From the NCBI GenBank assembly GCA_002726515.1, contig PBTE01000199.1, positions 1 through 64,000 on the forward strand: 64,000 nt of DNA. The letters run 5' to 3'. Below are positions 34,847 to 46,064 of the stretch, one piece after another. The position numbers were made by a program, and so were the translations under genes. Position 1 is the first letter of the stretch. Each line of letters opens with the position of its first letter. This DNA comes from Planctomycetaceae bacterium. GTDB lineage: Bacteria; Planctomycetota; Planctomycetia; Pirellulales; Pirellulaceae. The notes below the pieces were generated by a model, which was not told the DNA's origin, did no database searches, and worked only from the letters and a program-made list of their open reading frames with translations.

Positions 34847-34989
34847 ACATCGGCTCAGCGATGGCGGGCCTCGCTTCCATGCCGCCGTGTAGCTGGCAAA
34901 TCAACGTTAAACCTATCACAACGAACAAAGACAAATGGCGCCTACCAGACGCCATTCAGCAATCTTCCCTGGACCAGGAATGACCAATC

Positions 34990-35868
34990 ATGGACACCCA
35001 ACCAACCAATAGCCGGGAGAGCCTGGCAACCGCAAACAGGGTTTCAGTAGACTGGGGCGCACTTTCCGGCGTTGAACGGATCCGCCACCTGGAGTTAGAA
35101 GGCTACGTCGTTATTCCCGACTTGATTTCAACCGATCAACTCGCTGCCATTGGTCAGGAGCTGGCCCAATTACCCACCAAGTCGGTGGATTACAGTCCCC
35201 ACCAGGGGGGCGCCAATGATGTCCATTGGACCGACTCGCCCGAATCGATCAGGATGATCGCTTTGCCACCCATGGTCGAGTTTCTCCAACAACTCTTCGG
35301 CGATGAACTGATTTGTACTTCTGTTTGTTACGCGTGTTCCCAACCCGGCCACCCGGGCATTGCGATTCACACTGACTCCCAGCCCTACGGTTCACAAATC
35401 TTTGGTCTCCAGGCAAGTTCACCCTGCCTGGTTCGAGTTCTCTACTATCTGGATGAACTGACACCACTTTGCAGTCCCTTCAAAGCCATACCCCGATCTC
35501 ACTTGTCGTTGCACTCCGATGCCATTCCCTACAAACGCTACTTGTCCCACAAAGACGAGGTGATGGTCACCTGCAAGGCGGGCTCCGCAGCGGTTATCAA
35601 CCAGAAATTCTTCCATGGAAATTATCCCAACTACAGTGATCATGACCGCCGAATGTTAGCCATCGCTTATCGGCCCGCGTGGGCCGGCCCCACCGCCGAA
35701 GTCGAGGAATGGGATCCCCGCAAAGTGGCCAAATTACCAGCCGAGATTCAACCTTTCTTTCAAAGCTTGAACACGCGACGGATCGAATTTGACGTACCCA
35801 ACCGACCGGATGGCATGCTCCGTTCAGCAGCCGGCATTAATCCTGGTCGCTGGGAAAAACAAGCTTGA
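34990..35868 (+). CDS. Phytanoyl-CoA dioxygenase (PhyH) family protein
   Basis: A 292-residue Fe(II)/2-oxoglutarate-dependent oxygenase of the PhyH family. LELEGYVVIPDLISTDQL at residues about 33-50 is the typical start. The iron ligands are the HxD of IAIHTDSQPYGSQIF and a distal His in FHGNYPNYSDHDRRM. An Arg for 2-oxoglutarate is likely in HDRRMLAIAYRP. Planctomycetes carry many such genes, acting on small hydroxylated or methylated compounds; the substrate cannot be told. It lies 143 bp after the TIM-barrel gene and 61 bp before a Gfo/Idh gene, so these may form a catabolic unit. Confidence 0.87.
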   Translation: MDTQPTNSRESLATANRVSVDWGALSGVERIRHLELEGYVVIPDLISTDQLAAIGQELAQLPTKSVDYSPHQGGANDVHWTDSPESIRMIALPPMVEFLQQLFGDELICTSVCYACSQPGHPGIAIHTDSQPYGSQIFGLQASSPCLVRVLYYLDELTPLCSPFKAIPRSHLSLHSDAIPYKRYLSHKDEVMVTCKAGSAAVINQKFFHGNYPNYSDHDRRMLAIAYRPAWAGPTAEVEEWDPRKVAKLPAEIQPFFQSLNTRRIEFDVPNRPDGMLRSAAGINPGRWEKQA

Positions 35869-35929
35869 GCAGTTCCGTCAGACATCAGTTCACCAAGTCA
35901 CTACCTCTTTCATCTGAATTCAGGTTGAC

Positions 35930-36943
35930 ATGCCAGATCTTCATCGGGTTTTAGTCGTGGGTGTGGGGTCGATTGGTGAACGCCACACGCGCTGTTTTTT
36001 GACAACCAACCGTGCCGAAATCTCAATCTGCGAAATCTCGGACACGCTGCGACACGATATTGCCAACCGCTATCAGGTCACCGCCGCCTACCCCGACCTC
36101 GATGCGGCCCTCACGAAAACTTACGACGCAGTCGTGATTGCCAGCCCCGCCCATACACACATCCCGATTGCAATTCAGTGTGCCCGGCACAACATCCATT
36201 TGCTGATTGAGAAGCCCCTCAGTACCAGCCTGCAGGACATCGGAGAGCTGAAAGAAATCGTCTCCCAACAAAAACTGATCGCGGCGGTGGCCTACAGTTT
36301 GCGGAGTCTTCGCGAAATCCAGGCACTCAAAGAACTTTTAGTGTCTGGCCGATTCGGAAAACCACTGAACGTCTATTTTGTTAGCGGACAGCCATTCCCG
36401 CACTTTCGGCCAGCCTATCGAGACGTCTATTACGCCGACCGAAAGACGGGTGGCGGAGCCATCCAGGATGCGCTCACGCACATGATCAACAGTGTCGAAT
36501 GGCTGATTGGACCGACTGACCGACTTGTGGCAGATGCCGAACACTTGAAATTAGAGGGTGTCACCGTGGAAGACACCGTGAACCTCATCGCCCGGCACGG
36601 ACTGGTCATGGTTTCATACTCGTTGAACCAGCATCAAGCGCCGAACGATGGCAGCCTCACGATGGTTTGTGAGTCTGGCACCATTCGTTTCGAAGCCCAT
36701 CGTTCCCGGATTGGTTGGGTGACGGAGCCCGCTGGACCGTGGGAATTTCAACAATTCGAACCAGAAGAACGGGATGCCATTTACATTCGGCAGGCCAATC
36801 GTTTCCTGGATACCCTGGAGGGGAATTCCGAGCCAATCTGCTCATTAGAAGAAGGCGAGCAGACCTTACGAGTCAATCTGGCAGCATTACGATCCGTTGA
36901 AAATGGCAGTTGGCAGACGGTGAATGAATCCGGGGCCGGGTGA
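35930..36943 (+). CDS. Gfo/Idh/MocA family oxidoreductase
   Basis: A 337-residue NAD(P)-dependent oxidoreductase. The Rossmann motif VGVGSIGERHTRCFL begins at residue 10, and HLLIEKPLSTSLQDIGELKE carries the EKP element near residue 95. The middle GRFGKPLNVYFVSGQPFPHF and GGGAIQDALTHMINSVEWLI supply the catalytic His/Asp region expected in the family. It sits between the PhyH gene and the tagaturonate-epimerase-like gene with short spacers (61 and 50 bp). A role in sugar or sugar-acid oxidation is likely. It resembles the oxidoreductase at 10892. Confidence 0.9.
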   Translation: MPDLHRVLVVGVGSIGERHTRCFLTTNRAEISICEISDTLRHDIANRYQVTAAYPDLDAALTKTYDAVVIASPAHTHIPIAIQCARHNIHLLIEKPLSTSLQDIGELKEIVSQQKLIAAVAYSLRSLREIQALKELLVSGRFGKPLNVYFVSGQPFPHFRPAYRDVYYADRKTGGGAIQDALTHMINSVEWLIGPTDRLVADAEHLKLEGVTVEDTVNLIARHGLVMVSYSLNQHQAPNDGSLTMVCESGTIRFEAHRSRIGWVTEPAGPWEFQQFEPEERDAIYIRQANRFLDTLEGNSEPICSLEEGEQTLRVNLAALRSVENGSWQTVNESGAG

Positions 36944-36993
36944 CCAGCATTGTTTTCATCAAGTACTTTTCTTCATAGAAAGATCAATACGTC

Positions 36994-38277
<1,284 letters not shown>

Positions 38278-38352
38278 TGCGGCTGACCTTTTCGACGCAT
38301 CGGTGTTTTCCATTTTCCGCCTTCATCCAGATCTGTACTCAGAAAGACCAAC

Positions 38353-39165
38353 ATGACAAACAACTTGTTCAATCTTGAAAATGAAACGGCGGTCGTTATC
38401 GGAGGCACCGGTGTATTGGGTGGCAGTATGGCGATGGCGCTGGCGGATGCAGGAGCCAGGGTGGCCGTTCTTGGGCGCAACGAGGAACGTGGCCGACAGC
38501 GTGTCGACGAAATTGAATCCGCCGGGGGGATGGCCATGTTCCAGGCAGTCGACGCTCTGGATCGCGATTCGCTCGTCGGAGCGAGAGAGGTCATCCGAGA
38601 AAAGTTCGGCCCGGTCAGCGTACTGGTCAACGCTGCCGGTGGCAATCGTCCCGACGCCACCTTGCCGCCAGGCAGCGACTTCTGCCAGTTGCCCCTGGAC
38701 GCCTGGAAAAGCGTGTTTGATCTCAATCTGGTCGGTGGTGTTCTGTTGCCTTGCCAGGTGTTTGGCGAGCAGATGGTGGCCGCCAACCAGGGCAGTATTA
38801 TCAACATTGCATCAATGTCGGGAATGATTCCCCTTTCCCGCGTGGTAGCCTATTCGGCGGCAAAGTCGGCCGTCATCAACCTGACACAGTTTTTGGCCCG
38901 TGAATGGGCGACCCAGGGTGTCCGCGTGAATGCCATCAGCCCGGGCTTCTTTCCTGCTGACCAGAACCGCGCCCTGCTGTTCAACGACGATGGAACCTAT
39001 TCTGAACGTGGCAGCCAGATCATCGGCCATACCGCCATGGGTCGCTTCGGCGAACCGGCCGAATTGTCCGGAGCAACCATCTGGCTGGCTGCCTCCAGGG
39101 CATCGTCTTTTGTGACGGGGCAGAATATTGTCGTGGACGGCGGATTCTCATCAATCACGATCTAG
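38353..39165 (+). CDS. SDR family oxidoreductase (D-mannonate oxidoreductase-like)
   Basis: A 270-residue SDR. The cofactor motif is GGTGVLGGSMAMALADAGAR near residue 17, followed by RNEERGRQ with basic residues suggesting NADP. NAAG is near residue 97, a Ser in IASMSGMIP and the catalytic pair in YSAAK. The C-terminal SPGFFPADQNRALLF and FVTGQNIVVDGGFSSITI match the SDR group that includes Bacillus YjmF/UxuB-type D-mannonate oxidoreductase and gluconate dehydrogenases. Fructuronate-to-mannonate reduction would follow directly from the preceding UxaE-like enzyme, but this rests on context. It is 75 bp after that gene and ends the co-directional run. Confidence 0.83.
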   Translation: MTNNLFNLENETAVVIGGTGVLGGSMAMALADAGARVAVLGRNEERGRQRVDEIESAGGMAMFQAVDALDRDSLVGAREVIREKFGPVSVLVNAAGGNRPDATLPPGSDFCQLPLDAWKSVFDLNLVGGVLLPCQVFGEQMVAANQGSIINIASMSGMIPLSRVVAYSAAKSAVINLTQFLAREWATQGVRVNAISPGFFPADQNRALLFNDDGTYSERGSQIIGHTAMGRFGEPAELSGATIWLAASRASSFVTGQNIVVDGGFSSITI

Positions 39166-39325
39166 CCGGCAGACATTGCGCACCGGTGCATCCCAAAGCC
39201 TTGCAGGTGCGACGGACTGGCCACGAATTTTAACAACCCCAGCGGCGCCGCGGTTGCACTGCCTCGCAAAACCTTTGAATTTCCGTTTTTGCGTGCGGAT
39301 CCCAGGTACAGCAAATTGCCGGCAA

Positions 39326-41494
39326 TCAGCGCTGCAGGACCCAGTCAACGGCCGCACGATCACGCTCTGCAGCGTCCCCGGACCATAACTCGACCTGTTC
39401 CAACGCACCGGCGGCCTGATAGGCGGCAGCGATGCTGGCAGGTAGTGAATCCTCTTCGCCCGCCAGCCAAACCGGAAGGGGTGCGGCCAGAGCCAGCGTG
39501 GTCGGCAGGTCCCCGTACTTGGCGGCACCCGGCAGAAAGTCCGGATCGCGGATGTCGAGCAACTGTCCAAAACGAAAACCTTGCGTATCAATAGCAGCCG
39601 CATCAATTGAGTTCCCCGCCAGTGCACAGGCAGCGGCCGCCCAATGACCCGCTCCACGTAATCCCAGCAAGGCGGTTCGCTGTGGCATTTCCTGGCGAGA
39701 CCGGATCATCGCCAACGCCGTCAAAACGTCGTGGACCCGTTGGGCAAACACCGGGTGATTGTAACCGAACGTGTAAGCCGCAGCTTCGCGTAAAATTTCC
39801 AGTTGGCGGGGATTCTTGATTTCCAACGTGAATTCAACCTGACGCGTCTGTTCGAACGCCTTCTGTTCCACCAGGAATTCACCCTGACAGAACAAATCGA
39901 CCCCCAGCACGGCGGCTCCAGCTTCCAGAAGTTGCTGGACGGAGGATCTTAACTTCCCATCGCAACCCCACAAGCCCGCCTTGCCTTGCGCATCCAGCCA
40001 AACAGTCGTCTGACCGTTCCAGTTGGCAGGAGACAAATAAGTGAAGGGCAACTCTTCTCCGTGGGGCCGATTCCGCAGAACACCTGATTCCATCCGGTAT
40101 CCGTCGCGCTGTTGCTGGTCGGTAACTTGCGTTTCCAGATCGCTGCTCGCAGGAACACCGCGGCCCAGCAGCACCTTCCATGCTTCCCCCACGACTTCTC
40201 TGTACCTGGCCAGGGAACTGGAGTCATGGGGCGCCAGTCCGTCCAGCTGTTTTTTTGAGTCCTCGTGCCACCACTGCAACACGTTGCGTTCCGCCTCGGC
40301 GCCAGCGGCTGGCTGCGGATGTTGATCATCCCAGACACTCATTTCCGCGCAGGTCAAACGCTGATAGTCTCTTTCTTCGATCGGTTCGGTCAGGCCGATC
40401 TTAAGGTGACGATTGAACCATCGATACATGGCGTGTCGACTGACAGAATTATAATTATGTTTAAACTCCGTCCGATCCACGAGTTCAACGTTGTCGCGAG
40501 CCCCCATCATTTCGTAATGCTGACGAAGTTCCGGAAATCCCTGTTCGCCCAAATCAATGGTCCAATCGTCCGCAGAAGAAAGGAGCAGCGGTTTGGGAGC
40601 AAACAGAGCGGTGATCTCGATGTTACCCGTACCAATCCGCAACCCGCATGCATTCTCACAGGTACAGCCCCCCTGCATCCCGGTCGAAGGCATCACGGCC
40701 GGAAAACAGACGGCCAGCCGCGGGTCCAGGGCTCCGGTAATCAGTGTTTGAGTTCCTCCGCCACTGGCTCCGGTCATCGCCAGCCGGTCCGGGTCGACAT
40801 CGGGCAACTCGCTGATGAAATCGAGGGCCCGGATACAATTGTAGGTCTGCAAACCCATCACACTTTGAGCGTGGGCTTCCGCCTGCGCGCTGTACAGTCC
40901 CCAATTTTTGAGCGTGTTCATTTCGGACAACTGTTTTGCAAACAAATGCGCCAAGTCCAGCGACAACTGCGCGCTGTCCGCGTAGCCGATCATGTCGTAG
41001 TGAAACACCACACACCCCATCCGCGCAAGTTGCACACAACGGGCTTGCAACGGGCTGCGGCCACCCTCGAAAAATTGCTCGGCTCCCTGCTCGAATTCCT
41101 TGCGTATTTCTACCTCCGTTTTTTCGTGAAAGCGGCCGCCGGGCCAGTGCCCATGAGGAGACAGGACTCCCGGATGATTCCCCACACTCTCCTGAGGTCG
41201 ATAGAGATTGCCTGTCACGAAGAAACCAGGCATGGATTCAAAGTACACCTTCTCCACCAGATAATCCGCTCGATCAACCCGACCGTGAATGACCGCGTTC
41301 AGCGGCGTTTTGGTAGGCATCGGCCACAGGCCCAACGACACCAGCAGACGACGACGGACTTGTTGGGCGCGCTGTTGCCACTGGTCAAGCGATACCGGCG
41401 GATTGAAAGGAAAATGGCCATCCAGATGGTTCAGCGCTTCAAGTCGCCGATCTCCGGGCAGTTCACCACGCAGAGCGAGGGGAGGATTTGTCAT
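39326..41494 (-). CDS. Large two-module alpha/beta-hydrolase (acetyl-xylan-esterase-like)
   Basis: A 722-residue protein with an N-terminal hydrolase module and a second, degenerate one. The first has FFVTGNLYRP, VLSPHGHWPGGRFHEKTEVE, DPDRLAMTGASGGGTQT (nucleophile S244 in GASGGG), DWTIDLGEQGFPEL, and H346 in EFKHNYNS as a likely catalytic His. CTCENACGLRIGTGNIEITA, with several Cys, may be a disulfide or metal site. The second module (about 470-720) has hydrolase-like strands but no GxSxG; GLRGAGHWAAAA replaces it. Proteins like this are often annotated as acetylxylan esterases and are common in Planctomycetota. No signal peptide is visible. It faces the hexuronate genes, suggesting a role in de-esterifying uronate or acetylated sugars. 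Confidence 0.82.
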   Translation of the reverse strand: MTNPPLALRGELPGDRRLEALNHLDGHFPFNPPVSLDQWQQRAQQVRRRLLVSLGLWPMPTKTPLNAVIHGRVDRADYLVEKVYFESMPGFFVTGNLYRPQESVGNHPGVLSPHGHWPGGRFHEKTEVEIRKEFEQGAEQFFEGGRSPLQARCVQLARMGCVVFHYDMIGYADSAQLSLDLAHLFAKQLSEMNTLKNWGLYSAQAEAHAQSVMGLQTYNCIRALDFISELPDVDPDRLAMTGASGGGTQTLITGALDPRLAVCFPAVMPSTGMQGGCTCENACGLRIGTGNIEITALFAPKPLLLSSADDWTIDLGEQGFPELRQHYEMMGARDNVELVDRTEFKHNYNSVSRHAMYRWFNRHLKIGLTEPIEERDYQRLTCAEMSVWDDQHPQPAAGAEAERNVLQWWHEDSKKQLDGLAPHDSSSLARYREVVGEAWKVLLGRGVPASSDLETQVTDQQQRDGYRMESGVLRNRPHGEELPFTYLSPANWNGQTTVWLDAQGKAGLWGCDGKLRSSVQQLLEAGAAVLGVDLFCQGEFLVEQKAFEQTRQVEFTLEIKNPRQLEILREAAAYTFGYNHPVFAQRVHDVLTALAMIRSRQEMPQRTALLGLRGAGHWAAAACALAGNSIDAAAIDTQGFRFGQLLDIRDPDFLPGAAKYGDLPTTLALAAPLPVWLAGEEDSLPASIAAAYQAAGALEQVELWSGDAAERDRAAVDWVLQR

Positions 41495-41631
41495 GGCAGA
41501 ACCTGGGGGAACTGGGAAGATACTTCGTTTCTATTTCGCGGAGTCGTGTGCTGCCGACGCTCTGTCGTTTTGAATCCGCCCTCTTTAAACACCTTCCGGA
41601 TGACGGACGATCGGCTGCGGACTGCAGGCTC

Positions 41632-42954
41632 TTATTCCGACTTGGCCTCAGGGCCGATAAAGTCACGCGGCAGTGTTACCCAAATGTGCAGGACGAACAA
41701 GAGGACAATGATCAGAGCGACCCCACTTAAACCCGTGAAGGCGCTACCGTAGTTGTCGATGTACCCCTGGTCTTTGAGCGCTCCAATAAACGGTGACGCA
41801 AGTGAAGGGAAGGAGCTAAAGACATTCAACAGGCCGAGGGATGTCGAACGGGCTGCGGGATCGATGACCTCAAACGTGGTCGTCCAGAGGTTGGTATTGT
41901 AGACGCCAAGGGCCAGACCAAAGAAGACCATCGCGGTGGCAATCAACCATTCGGACTCGCTCGTTCCGATGATCAGAAGCGCTGGGATCCAGGCGACCAT
42001 TGCGATTGCGCAGGTCGCGACGCGTCCGCCCCGCCAACGACGTGACCATCGATCCGCCACGACACCTCCCAGCAACAGGCCAACTATCGAGGAAATCTGA
42101 ATCCAGACCGTGGAAAAACGTCCCGCATCCCCCAGGGTCATGTCGAAAGTGTCATGAAAATATTTGGCCAGCCAGCCGCTTCGAGCGGTCATCACCAGAG
42201 CGAACAGTAGGAAGATGATAGCCAGGATCCAAAATGAAGGCACACGCAGTACCGAGTGGAGCGTCTTCCAAAAGCCGTGGGAACCTTCTTCGCTACTCAA
42301 GCTTTTTCCTTGGCTGCGTTCGGTCCGTTCCGGCTCACGTAGAAACAGGGTCAAGATCACTATCAGCCCAGCGCCGATCAGGCTAAAGGCGAGCATCGCG
42401 GTCCGCCAACCGGCCAGGTCACCGACCAGGGGAAGCGTCCAAGAGGGCGCTTCTGCAATGGACCCTCCTGCCCAGCCGGCCGCAATGACAGCAGCGGTTT
42501 GGGACATCAAGTAGATGGCGACGGCCGTGGAGCGAATCTTGGGAGAAAAGCAGTCGGCCATGATGCCCCCAATGGCAGGTACGCTGGCCGCTTGTGCAAA
42601 ACCGAGGCACGCGCGTAATACCAGGAGTTGGCGAAAGCTATCCGCCCAGGCCATGGCACCGAGGGCCAAAACACTAGCGGTTAGACTGTAAATCAGAATG
42701 TTACGGCGCCGAAAACGGTCGCTGAGGTAACCCATGAAAAACTGTGAAAATCCGTAAGGGAAGATGAACGCCGGCATCAGCCATCCCTGTTGAACCTCTG
42801 ACAAACCGAGTGTTTCCTTGAGTGGCGGCAGAACAAAGAAGATCATCTCTCGGTGCAAGAACAGTGTGAAATAATTCAGCGAAACCAGCAGCAAGATAAA
42901 CCATCGATCCGATGGATCGGACGGTTCGTTCAACTTTGAATTTGATTCAATCAT
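41632..42954 (-). CDS. MFS transporter
   Basis: A 440-residue major-facilitator carrier with about twelve hydrophobic segments. The start is taken at ATG 42954 (MIESNSKLNEPSDPSDRWFI) because a longer frame to 43095 would run into the upstream gene. Family motifs are FFMGYLSDRFRRRNILIYSL (loop 2-3), LRACLGFAQAASVPAIGGIM in helix 4, and GGVVADRWSRRWRGGRVATC for the matching loop in the second half. The pattern resembles organic-anion and sugar-acid carriers of the ACS/anion:cation symporter group. Its genes downstream and upstream (Gfo/Idh, aminotransferase) imply a small carbohydrate or amino-sugar substrate. The direction is presumably uptake. Confidence 0.88.
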   Translation of the reverse strand: MIESNSKLNEPSDPSDRWFILLLVSLNYFTLFLHREMIFFVLPPLKETLGLSEVQQGWLMPAFIFPYGFSQFFMGYLSDRFRRRNILIYSLTASVLALGAMAWADSFRQLLVLRACLGFAQAASVPAIGGIMADCFSPKIRSTAVAIYLMSQTAAVIAAGWAGGSIAEAPSWTLPLVGDLAGWRTAMLAFSLIGAGLIVILTLFLREPERTERSQGKSLSSEEGSHGFWKTLHSVLRVPSFWILAIIFLLFALVMTARSGWLAKYFHDTFDMTLGDAGRFSTVWIQISSIVGLLLGGVVADRWSRRWRGGRVATCAIAMVAWIPALLIIGTSESEWLIATAMVFFGLALGVYNTNLWTTTFEVIDPAARSTSLGLLNVFSSFPSLASPFIGALKDQGYIDNYGSAFTGLSGVALIIVLLFVLHIWVTLPRDFIGPEAKSE

Positions 42955-43000
42955 GGAGTTGTGCGGCGATGGAATGCCGATCCTAGCAAGGGATTCGAAA

Positions 43001-44275
43001 TCACAAGGGGACGCATACCTGGGGTTGTGGCTCGTACTGAATATCGACCGCCACCCCTCCGTTGAGAACAGAATGGCGAGCAGCTTCCGTGACAAGTTCG
43101 TTCATCCAACTGTTAGCGGGCGTGGCAATTAAACCTTTGGCGTCAATCGCTTCGATAGCGCCTTGCCGCCCACTTAACGCCGCCTCGGAGTCTTCTTCGC
43201 CGCCGGCCCGATTGACCCGGATCGCAGCCTGAACCAGCGCTTCAATCGACTCATAACCGTAACCGACTGGCTTGAGACCATCACCCATCCACGGCACCAG
43301 CTTAAGATAGTCCGGATTGACATAGCGAAACAGTGCCCCATCCCCCGCTGGTTTTACAAAACCATACTCAACACCGCGAAACTGGTCGTTGTGTTTGATC
43401 ACAGCACCCCGTTTCCCGTCGTCACAGAACAGGGTGATACCCTGATCATTCGTTCCCGCCCCGTCATCGGGGTAACCCAGACCGTTGATCACGTTCAATA
43501 CGCCCCCATTCTCGAAAATCACCCGACCTGTGGCCCACAGGAAGCCCTCGTTACCGTTGGGGAACGTACCTTTGATGCCAATCACCGAAACATTGACAGG
43601 CCGCAAGCCGGTGATGAAGTTGACCTGATCCACATAATGGCAACCCACGTAAGTGAAAGCATCGTAGGCGTCGCAGGTAAACCAGTTCTGGAAGTTTGAA
43701 TGGCGGTAGTACCAGGACTCTATCATCCGTGCTTCGCCCATACGGAATTCACCATAGCGTCCATCCCGGTATTCGCGCCGGGCCAGCAGCGCCCTGCGGT
43801 CAAACCGTTTGTGGTACTCGATTCCCACGAACAACCCCTTCTCCCGCGCAAGCTGTTCGATTTCGACCGCATGCTGACACGTTTGAACCAAAGGCTTGAC
43901 ACAGAGGACATGTTGGTTGGCCTGAAGTGCATAACGCGCCATGTCGTAGTGCAGAGCATCGGGTGTCGCTAAAAACACAACCTGCCGCGGTTCCATGCGA
44001 TCAATCACCTGGCGATATCCGTCGGGGTCTTTCGCGTCCGGATTTCGGGTGTAGTCGGGCACCGGTTGAAAACTGTGTCCGGGAAAAGCAGAGCGTATCC
44101 CTTCGGCTTCGGCCAGGGCACGCACGGTGCCTGCTGTCCGCGAACAAACGGTAAGGTCTCGCACCAACCCCAAACGCTGCAGGTGATAGAGCGAAGGCAG
44201 TAACTGGTCGTGGCAGATCATACCGCCCCCTACCAGTGTCACATCGACGGGAGTCCCGTGGTCCGGTGATGTCAT
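43001..44275 (-). CDS. Gfo/Idh/MocA family oxidoreductase (variant)
   Basis: A 424-residue Gfo/Idh-type protein, about 90 residues longer than the other copies. The N-terminal VDVTLVGGGMICHDQLLPSL carries a Gly-rich loop, and VLCVKPLVQTCQHAVEIEQL has CVKP in place of EKP. FVGIEYHKRFDRRALLARRE and AFTYVGCHYVDQVNFITGLR supply the usual His and Asp/Glu residues of the second domain. It begins inside the end of the aminotransferase gene (4-bp ATGA overlap) and is followed after 46 bp by the MFS carrier, so the three are one operon. An oxidation linked to transamination, making an amino sugar or amino cyclitol, is a reasonable but untested idea. Confidence 0.86.
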   Translation of the reverse strand: MTSPDHGTPVDVTLVGGGMICHDQLLPSLYHLQRLGLVRDLTVCSRTAGTVRALAEAEGIRSAFPGHSFQPVPDYTRNPDAKDPDGYRQVIDRMEPRQVVFLATPDALHYDMARYALQANQHVLCVKPLVQTCQHAVEIEQLAREKGLFVGIEYHKRFDRRALLARREYRDGRYGEFRMGEARMIESWYYRHSNFQNWFTCDAYDAFTYVGCHYVDQVNFITGLRPVNVSVIGIKGTFPNGNEGFLWATGRVIFENGGVLNVINGLGYPDDGAGTNDQGITLFCDDGKRGAVIKHNDQFRGVEYGFVKPAGDGALFRYVNPDYLKLVPWMGDGLKPVGYGYESIEALVQAAIRVNRAGGEEDSEAALSGRQGAIEAIDAKGLIATPANSWMNELVTEAARHSVLNGGVAVDIQYEPQPQVCVPL

Positions 44276-45663
44276 GTCGTGGCACCCACTACGCGAGAAC
44301 CCATCACGTCATGCAGGGTCTCTTTGATGCCGCCCGGTCCATAGAGCCCATCATCGATGGCCTCGCGCGTGATACTCAGTGGTGGGCAAAACTTGTTGGC
44401 CCCATATCCCTTGCCGACGGGCGCAAACAGGAGGTTGCCCCGCTGAAAACACTTTTCGCAGAACTCGAATGCGGCCTGGGGATCGGGCGTCAGTGATTGC
44501 CTGTTGTCGAAGAACAGCAGGGCCGCCACCAGCCCCACACCGCCAACTTCGACCCGTTCATTATATGGAGCGGCAATTTCTTGCAGGGCTCCCAGCAGGT
44601 ATTCGCCCGTGGCGGCCGCATTCTGAATCATTCCTTCCTCAAGAATCGCCTCCAGGCTCGCCAACGCCGCGACGCTCGGCAGGGGGCTTCCCGTGTGAGT
44701 GCTTGTCATCTCACCCGGTCCATAGAGATCCATGTAACGTTCGCTGCCGATTACAGCCGAAAGAGGCAACGAACTGGAAATCCCCTTCCCGCAGGGAACC
44801 AGGTCGGGCACGATACCATAGTGCTCGAAGGCAAACAATTTGCCCGTACGACCAAACCCGGCTTGCACTTCATCGAAAATCAGGGCAGCGTCATGTTCAT
44901 CACACCAGGCCCGCAGCGCCTGGGCATAATCTACCGGCATGAGCTTGGCCTCACGTCCTTGAAACGTTTCAGCCATCACACCCGCCACGTCGCCGGGCGC
45001 CACGCCGGCTTCGGCCAGTGAATCGGTGAACGAAGAAAAACTCGGATCCTTCGTATCGATGCTGCTGGGGAACGGAACTTGGATGAAACTCGGGTTAGGG
45101 TCAAGCCACTCGGCGGATCCCCCGGCCAGCTGCGCACCGTAGGTTCTGCCGTGGAAACCACCGGCATAGGTCACAATGACACGTTTCTTTGGATTGCTGC
45201 GGATACCTCGCGTCCGCGCCAGTTTGATGCAGACTTCGGTGGCTTCGGAACCCGTGGTAAGCAGAAAGACCCGGCTCAACGGATCGGGCGCCACTTCGAC
45301 AAGTTTGGCCGCCAGGCTGGCGCGCGCCTGATGCGCAAAAACATAAGTCATCAAGGGCTTGGAAGACGCAAGGTGTTCTTGCAAAGCTTGCATGATGCGA
45401 GGATGGTTATGTCCCGCGTTTCCAACGAGCACCCCGGAACTCCAGTCGATCCACTGGTTACCGTATCCATCCCGTACGAGAAAGCCTTCCGCTTGATTCC
45501 AGATCAATGGTGGCTGTCCGCGCATTGAACGCGCTTCCGAGTGACGCAACTGTTCGAAGATGGGTAGCGATTCGGCTACCGGCAAATCGGTGCAGATCGT
45601 ACGGAAGACCGTCTCGATAGGATCCGTTGCGCACGGTTCAAGAGAAAACTCTGTCGCTGCCAT
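44272..45663 (-). CDS. Class-III PLP aminotransferase
   Basis: A 463-residue class-III aminotransferase. LVRDGYGNQWIDWSSGVLVG, NAGHNHPRIMQAL, LTTGSEATEVCIKLARTRG, VTYAGGFHGRTYGAQLAGG, ALIFDEVQAGFGRTGKLFAF (with the PLP-binding Asp) and PCGKGISSSLPLSAVIG (with the Schiff-base Lys) are the standard motifs. Related members include GABA, acetylornithine and 2-aminohexano-6-lactam-type aminotransferases; none can be singled out here. It is the first gene of an operon with the Gfo/Idh and MFS genes. The ATG at 45663 gives a normal length. Confidence 0.9.
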   Translation of the reverse strand: MAATEFSLEPCATDPIETVFRTICTDLPVAESLPIFEQLRHSEARSMRGQPPLIWNQAEGFLVRDGYGNQWIDWSSGVLVGNAGHNHPRIMQALQEHLASSKPLMTYVFAHQARASLAAKLVEVAPDPLSRVFLLTTGSEATEVCIKLARTRGIRSNPKKRVIVTYAGGFHGRTYGAQLAGGSAEWLDPNPSFIQVPFPSSIDTKDPSFSSFTDSLAEAGVAPGDVAGVMAETFQGREAKLMPVDYAQALRAWCDEHDAALIFDEVQAGFGRTGKLFAFEHYGIVPDLVPCGKGISSSLPLSAVIGSERYMDLYGPGEMTSTHTGSPLPSVAALASLEAILEEGMIQNAAATGEYLLGALQEIAAPYNERVEVGGVGLVAALLFFDNRQSLTPDPQAAFEFCEKCFQRGNLLFAPVGKGYGANKFCPPLSITREAIDDGLYGPGGIKETLHDVMGSRVVGATT

Positions 45664-46064
45664 GGAAGGGTTCCTGTTTGTCCTGGGTTGTGCAACTCGA
45701 AAGGCGGATGTCGGAGCGACATCAAATTGGATCTGGTGCCTCGAATGCCGGCAAAAATTCGATTATAATGGCCTGTTTGACCCAGGCAACCGCAGAACGC
45801 CCGGACACGCAGTGATGTAGGCAAGATCGCAGGGAGGGAAAGTATCCGGACATCCGGCTGAGACTCGAAAATCTTCAGGGTCATGCTGGGCCTGTCCAGC
45901 CATCATTTACCAGGGTCCTCAACGTGTACTTCCAACATTGATCTGCCAGGCTCCCATCTGTCGAAAATTGATTCCCGTTTGAAAGCACCGGCACTCTTGA
46001 TGTTTGTCGTGTGGCCACCTTATCGCCGAAACTTTACACCACATCGTTCGCTCATCCAAATCTC
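45664..46064. other. Intergenic region between divergent genes, nothing identified
   Basis: About 400 bp holding the promoters of the aminotransferase operon and the 46065 gene. No clear promoter, repeat or structured RNA was recognised. Confidence 0.4.

Noticed and set aside
40265-41752. A 495-codon open frame on the forward strand
   Set aside because: It lies antisense to the esterase gene (39326-41494) and is rich in His, Arg and Gln without motifs. It is a codon-bias shadow.
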